A stretch of DNA of 64,000 bases, taken from assembly GCA_037576195.1 (NCBI GenBank), contig CM075102.1, forward strand, positions 3,472,001 to 3,536,000, in the 5' to 3' direction. Below are positions 58,313-64,000 of the stretch, in pieces; within the stretch, counting starts at the first letter, position 1; every line of letters starts with the position of its first letter. Below the pieces are notes generated by a model. The model did no database searches, was not told where the DNA came from, and saw only the letters and a program-made list of their open reading frames with translations. A program made the position numbers and the translations under genes. Source of the stretch: Phytoseiulus persimilis. Lineage: Eukaryota > Arthropoda > Arachnida > Mesostigmata > Phytoseiidae.

Positions 58313-59899
58313 CGAGCGCTCGATCTAATCTTATCGCAACTATGGAGCCTTTGCCACACCCAGGTTGAGTTACCCGCGTCGTGTAGGGCAGAAATTTCCA
58401 ATCTCGGAACGGAGATCTCACGTCGGTTCGCGAAATGCGCTGTGACGGAGGCCATCAGAATCTTGTCGCAAAGTCGACCGAGAGTATGAAATCTCGGTTC
58501 AGTATCGGATGCGATGACTGGAGAACAAAGGGTACGGGAGGGGGAAGAAGTCGCAGAGCAATACATGCGATCAACGAACCTCCGCTTCCGCGAATACTTC
58601 TCCAGTCCGAACAACCTCCCCCCCCCCGTCCTCACCACTCCCAGAACTTTCTCCTCGAATCGGATTCTTGAAATGGTTGACACTATTTCATGGATCGAAA
58701 CCCTGTTTCGCATTCGTGGCCATCTAGAAAGGGGTTTTTACGTTCCGAGGATAACGGAACTGCTCGGTGATTCGCCCGGTGATGCGTGGGAATATCTCCC
58801 GAGCCCAGGATATCGTGCCAGTTCCGTATACTCGTGCACGTGCCTTACGTTCAGAGGCGATGGTCATAACAATTACCGTCGGGTGAGGTCTTCCCATGGA
58901 GAGCAGCGAGCACGTACGGTGCTTTGAAGCTTAAAATTCACCGGAACGTCTCAAAAAACGATGCTCAGAAAACCCGCAACCAGACAACGGCAACAACAGC
59001 ATGGATCCCGATACGCCCGAAATCGAATGAAGAAAGGCTTGCGGTTCGTCTCGACCCCCGCCGTCTCTCGTCCAAGAGCTCAACCCTTTGAGCGATATGG
59101 AGTTGTTTTTTTCTCGAACTCGAGCTTCTTTAGGTTTTATGACCCGATAACGAACCCTGGCTCGGGAACCGCAGCGATTTGAGCTCATTTTTTAAGCATT
59201 TTCTCTCAACGAATTCACGCGAAGGCCTCCCCTGGCACTCGGCGTCGATGAGTCCTTGAGGAACCGCAGAATAATTCAAACGAAAGGAAAATGACAACTC
59301 AATATCGGCGTCTCTCGATCGGGATCGCCGAAAGTGAACGAAACTATGTCCTAATGAAGCCGGCGAGTCAGCCCGCAACCGGACCCGATGTCGTAAATCA
59401 CATCGCAGCGATGGCGGCTCTCTGACGTTTCCAGGTGGAGGTGGAATCTGTTCCGGACTCTTGTTGCGTCACGCCGCTTCGCGGAATCGCTCCCACAGGG
59501 TCCGGAGCTGGATTATACAATCGGTTTACAACGAGTTGAAGAACTTGAGTCGGAACTCTCGCAGCGGTTCCCGCGGCGAGTTTCCTCCATAATGAAGATA
59601 AGGGATCGCGTGCGGCTGACATTTAGGTGATACCCGACGGGGGCGACGAGCAGAAAAAATGCCGATTCTGCACCCTAACACTTCTTCGCTCTTTCATGTG
59701 CGGTCGTCCGAATGGGACTGTCACTTAATTATGAGAGATAAAGTTATCTTTTGTGTATTGCGCAGTATCTTGAGCCGTTATCAGCTTTGAAATATGGCCG
59801 ACGGAATTCCGAAGCAGGTTGTCGGCGTTCAATTTGATTCAGGGGCCGCCGCTGTCTCGGAGCACGCACGTGCGTGAAGCGCAAAACTAAGTTTGACAA

Positions 59900-60448
59900 C
59901 TAAGAGTGGGACATTGAAGACCTCTCAAGCTTGCTTAGGGCCAGCTCACCCCTTGGTAACAGGAAATTCTTCCAGGACGAGTTCGATGCGATCGTCCACG
60001 CGCTTGGAAACGTTTCCCTCTGGGCTCGGACCGGGGTTCGCCGCCGAACACCAAGCCTCAGACCTCTGTTCACACCCCCGATCACATCAGAAATGAGGAC
60101 CTCGAGTCGAGCAAGCCTGGAGTTTGAACCGGGGCAGAAGTTGTCTGAAACGGGGTTACGTGGAATACCACGCATGCAACGGGAGGTTCCGCCATACAAT
60201 AATCCTCGGGCCGACGAACCGGATTGTATAATCATAATCATTTTAACTGCATGGGAATAGTCTGCGACGTCGGGAGCATCCACATGTTCTTGACTCTTTT
60301 GCGAATTTCGCGCAGTAAAGTCGAACCGCCATTTGGCGAACTGCACTCGGCAAACGCGGTATCGGAGAGGAACCGCTCGCCCGAAGCGAAGTTTGGATCT
60401 CACCTGAGCTGTTGCAATCCACCACAAGCACTCCAGGTAATGACTCAT
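59900..60448 (-). CDS. 182-codon ORF or short first exon, hypothetical
   Basis: Function unknown. The frame starts MSHYLECLWWIATAQ and meets a strong donor, CTCAG|GTGAGATCC, after exactly 15 codons in phase 0. One reading is therefore a short first coding exon with a hydrophobic start; the other is an unspliced 182-residue protein that includes RLARLEVLISDVIGGVNRGL. A pyrimidine-rich acceptor (C15 tract then CTCCTCCTCCCAG) lies about 200 nt upstream on the same strand, but no frame stays open from it to this donor. Confidence 0.2.
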   Translation of the reverse strand: MSHYLECLWWIATAQVRSKLRFGRAVPLRYRVCRVQFAKWRFDFTARNSQKSQEHVDAPDVADYSHAVKMIMIIQSGSSARGLLYGGTSRCMRGIPRNPVSDNFCPGSNSRLARLEVLISDVIGGVNRGLRLGVRRRTPVRAQRETFPSAWTIASNSSWKNFLLPRGELALSKLERSSMSHS

Positions 60449-60611
60449 AAGGCGGGTGGGGGAGGACGGAGGCGTGCTCAGGAATTTTTAGAATGCACTT
60501 CGATTAGGCCGGCCACTGTGACCACTGCGCTCCCATCAAAAAATCTATTACGGTCCACCCATGTCCCCAGAATTCCAATTCCTGCTCCCCGAATATCCTG
60601 GGAGGAGGAGA

Positions 60612-60628
60612 GGGGGGGGGGGGGGGGG
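60612..60628. repeat. G17 run
   Basis: Seventeen consecutive G, the longest G run on the plus strand. Confidence 0.95.
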
Positions 60629-60953
60629 AGAGCGGGACAAAGTGAATGCGGGAATCCAAACAATTGAAATGTCAGCCGTCGATGGCGACTGAGACTGGTC
60701 TTCTAGTACCGCAGCGACACGAGCTCGGGCAATCGGATTAATTACGGAAAATTTCGCCTCACCTTATCCGAGAGGACTGTCCGGTTCGCAAGAAAATAGA
60801 GCTCCCTGACCCGGTTCGGCTGAAAGTTCGTTGGATTTCATCTTCAACGACGGGACTCGGGAGAATCGTCGGGGGAGGATTGAATTCGTGGTTTGCTCTG
60901 AGTCGCTGAGAGAGCGGAGGAATCGAATTTGAGCGAGAATTTCGCATTTTTCA

Positions 60954-61159
60954 GAGAAGATATACTGCGGCTTTGCTCGCTGGAATGCATCCTCCACCCG
61001 GGTATTCCTCTTGGCTTGGGTGGCTACTTCTATTCGAGTGTATTTTATTCATTGGCTCTCCGCTGGGCCAATAAGTTGCTCACTCAAATAAGTTCAGGCA
61101 GAGGCAACGTGGGATTGTCACGTCCCATTCCTGGGAGACCTGAATGCAGGGCGCCATGA
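60954..61159 (+). CDS. Terminal-exon candidate after a T5-CAG acceptor
   Basis: After an acceptor-like TTTCGCATTTTTCAG one frame is open for 68 codons to a TGA at 61,157-61,159. It has a moderately hydrophobic stretch, LGLGGYFYSSVFYSLALRWA, and a Gly/Pro/Arg-rich end. No upstream partner was found. An earlier in-frame ATG at 60,929 would make it a 76-codon ORF instead. Confidence 0.15.
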
Positions 61160-64000
61160 AAGGCCAACGAACGCAGTGGACAACGGGCACCTGCTTCCGG
61201 CGATACTCCGTCTCGAGCTCGGAATCGAGGATCCCGATAGCGTATCCGCATTCCCTCTGGCCCTTCGTGCATCTCCCTGAACTCCGAACCGGGAATATTG
61301 AGGAGAGAGAAAAACAAGACACTAAGAGGAGAAAAAATTGAGTGTGTGTAGCCTCCGACGTCAAACCTTGATCCGTTGTTGTAATTTGCCGTTGCTCCGT
61401 GAATTTCTCGTGTTTGGGACCACCTGCGTGGAAGAGAGATCGCGATGCGTTTTCCGTTGAGCTCGGCGTCTGATTTCCTCGGAACGTCGGAGTGAAAGGA
61501 AGCTTCGAAAACCCGACACAGCTGAACGAAGATCTCTCACACAGCCGCGGCTCGCATAACCCTTCAGCGGTGACAGCTCTGTGAAAAACCACAGAACCTC
61601 AAACTGATGGGTCGTTTTGGGGCGTGCAAGACTTTCGCCGTCGTTTTTTTCGCCTTCCCTTTCGGCTGGGTTGTTAGCGAAAGTTAGATCTAGATACATC
61701 ATTGTCAATGAAACTTCCTCTTCTCACGTCCCGGAGACGTTGATTGAATGACACATTGGAAGACTCCAAGTCCGCGGTTTGGGGTGCTTCGACTCGAGTG
61801 GCCTGAAGACCGTGAAGAAATCGAGATTCAAACCCTTAGATCAAGAGTCGACCAATTCATACCGAATCCCGTCCATTTCGCTCAGAGATCAGAACGCACG
61901 ATTGACGACGAGTTGTTCGCGAGCCAACAGGCCTGAAGCAACGTTTATACAAACACGTTGGAGAGCTCTGGGCGCAAGAATAAGAATTGCGGAAAACATT
62001 TCGTTCGCCGATGTGGCTTCAATTCTCAGGTCCTCATAACTTGAGTAAGTCAGAATCCATTCGTGGGGACCTCGTGATGCAGGATTCCGGGATATCCTGA
62101 TGAGTGGAGTCTGGGAGTTCAGACAATTTTTCGAAATTATCCTGTCAATCCATCGCGTCGATTCATTGCGACGAGGGGATAGTTTCGAAAACGGAAGATT
62201 ACCTGCAGCTCGAGCCGTGTCCATTCAGAACAGAAACACGGCAACCCGAGGACGACGCACAAAAATGAGTTGTTGTCTATCTCGGGTCATGGGGATGCAA
62301 GGTGAACTCCGGCTCGCAAAAACAGCTTTGCTCCTTTCTGCTGGTGCTATTTTTTTCTTCTCGGCTAATGAAGCTCGTTGTCATCGAACGCCCAGGGTTT
62401 TTCTCCACGGAGTTTGATGGCGTCCTGCTGCACATGGAAGAATGGGCGTTTCTATCTCAGCTGATACCTCCACACGGGAGGAGCGATCGAGAGAGCCATC
62501 GTTCCACAACCGAGCGGACCGGGCGACTCTCCTCCAGAAAAGCTTCGATCGGAGGCCAGTTTCGGGGCAAGCGGAGCGAGAAGGCGGTGACGAGGAATTC
62601 GATTCCCGGATCCGAGTCGCGGCTGGAAGCGTTCCGTAGAACGAGCGCCCCGCGGAACGGACTCGGTTCGATTCTAGCGACGGTAATCACAATCGCGGGC
62701 TTCGGGAACAACTTCGGAATACTTCTCGCGGGCGAGCGCCTTGCGGAATAACTCGCGCCTTTCGCCCGGCGGGGATGAGACTCGGACCTCTTGATTCGCA
62801 GCTCTGATAAGTCTCTCCGGGATTCCTCGCAGTAACGAGCGTCGTCATCATTCCGACTGGATGATAGAGCCGCCGACGACGACGACTACGATCAGCAAAG
62901 AACGCCGCTTATCGGCGCCAGTAGATGGCATTAGGTAGCGTCGGGAACGAAAGGACGAACTGCAAGGATGGCGATGATTGAGAAACTCCTGGTCGTCGTT
63001 GCTGTTGTCGCCACCGCCGACGTCGCCAATGTCCTCCTCTGTCTGATATCTCCTTTTGCTTTTATTGCCCATCAAAACTTCCCCATTGGAGACGAAGCCA
63101 GCGACACCAACGATGATTTATCCTCACATATCCTGCACGACAAAAACGTATAAAAGTGACACCACTGCCGCCGATGCCGCCACCCGCAAGTGAAGTTCTC
63201 AACGGCAAGAACGCACCGAAATATTTCAACACATAGCTCTGGGGGAGGGGTGCCCGACCGAAGCCTGGGGGCAAGGCCGGGCGGGGCCTGCGAGCCTGGT
63301 TGGATAATAGGACAAACGAGATGGCACAAAAACGTTTTTGACGGACGGTGAGATTCCCAGAAGAAGCGGCCGACGTCCCCGCTCTCGTTCTGCTTCTCCG
63401 ACCGACTTCGAAAAAGAGGGAATCCTCTGAAGTGGTGGCTTGAGTTCGCTGTGGATGACGTAACAAATGACGTCCCGATGGACCTCGAACCAAAAGCGTG
63501 TTTCTCCGCGTTGCTGACGGCGAGGCACCGCAAGGTTCTGACGTTTTCGAAGGCTCGAACCATGAAGGATTTTTCATACTCGAACTCCGAACTCAATTCG
63601 CCGAACGGCCGCCTCTACGGGGATTACATGCTGCTGCAGTTGAGGGAGTAGAAAAGTGTTCCACTGACTTGAGTAATAATATTATCCCCACCACGAGTCC
63701 TGCGGGCAGAACGTTTGGATTTTTGCGGAACCGCCCGTGAGTGGATCAGCCAACTCCGTCGCGGCTAGCGAAGCGAAGGAAAATGAAACTCTTTTGACAC
63801 TCCATTTCGGTTTGAAAGTATCCAAGCCGTTCAACGTGAAACTCAGCCGCTGGTTCGAAGGCGCCAGAACTGCAGACAGTGCTGCCCCCTGGTGGCAAGC
63901 TGGGCGGAACACGAAGGCGGAGCTCAGAATGTTAGACTCACGAGCGTTTCGGAGCCGTTCGCTTCTGAGTATTCCCTGAAAACGCAATTGAAAGCAACTC
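61160..64000. other. Unassigned stretch to window end
   Basis: There are open frames of up to 174 codons on both strands at 61.1-61.7, 61.8-62.8 and 63.0-63.7 kb, none with a good start plus coding-like composition. A short GAC/GAT repeat near 62,870-62,890 produces an Asp or Val run. Nothing else was seen. Confidence 0.45.

Larger units (their letters stand above)
57862..59899. other. Unassigned stretch with palindrome and G run
   Basis: There is no supportable gene. Frames of up to 167 codons at 58.2-58.9 kb include the G13 run at 58,300 or lack good starts. A 20-bp palindrome lies at 58,194. Confidence 0.45.

Noticed and set aside
1-64000. Search for transposons, LTR or virus-derived elements and CRISPR arrays
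   Set aside because: No long terminal or inverted repeats, transposase or polymerase motifs, target-site duplications or spaced repeats were recognised by eye.

Overview
The window looks like unmasked nuclear DNA from an animal, most likely a small arthropod. Base composition is near 50% G+C with no obvious CpG depletion, AATAAA-type signals are scattered on both strands, the best splice-site pairs imply short introns (56-510 nt), and there are no operons, ribosome-binding sites, tRNA or rRNA genes. A GC-balanced, repeat-poor mesostigmatid mite such as Galendromus/Metaseiulus would fit. That is inference from composition, not from a recognised gene. I recognised no protein family anywhere, and I saw no transposon, retroelement, virus-derived or CRISPR sequence.

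No open frame exceeds about 220 codons. The number and length of open frames are close to what a random sequence of this composition would give on both strands. The window is therefore either mostly intergenic or long-intron DNA, or it carries lineage-specific genes cut into short exons. All gene entries are candidates. They rest on paired splice signals in compatible phase, start contexts, hand-counted third-position G+C, or residue composition unlike the Arg/Ser/Leu/Cys-rich shadow frames. I tested many splice pairs by eye, so several models are expected by chance and confidence stays low.

Layout: 1.3-3.9 kb is dense with candidates (minus-strand exons at 1.3-2.0 kb; a 56-nt intron and small plus-strand ORFs at 2.3-3.9 kb). 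Isolated models follow at 8.6-9.4 kb (minus, with a 26-nt exon), 13.5-14.3 kb (plus), 17.2-17.7 kb (minus), 21.0-22.2 kb (minus, complete three-exon model), 24.1-24.8 kb (minus, longest ORF), 28.9-31.2 kb, 33.4-34.8 kb, 36.6-38.2 kb, 40.5-40.9 kb, 45.0-46.6 kb, 49.2-50.4 kb, 57.5-57.9 kb and 59.9-61.2 kb. The rest shows no supportable gene.

Firm features are repeats: a 64-bp minisatellite at 32.2-32.4 kb, a 30-C run at 10.9 kb, several G runs of 11-17, triplet arrays at 15.7, 23.9 and 43.7 kb, and two perfect palindromes (58,194 and 28,369). I see no way to assign the candidates to a shared pathway.
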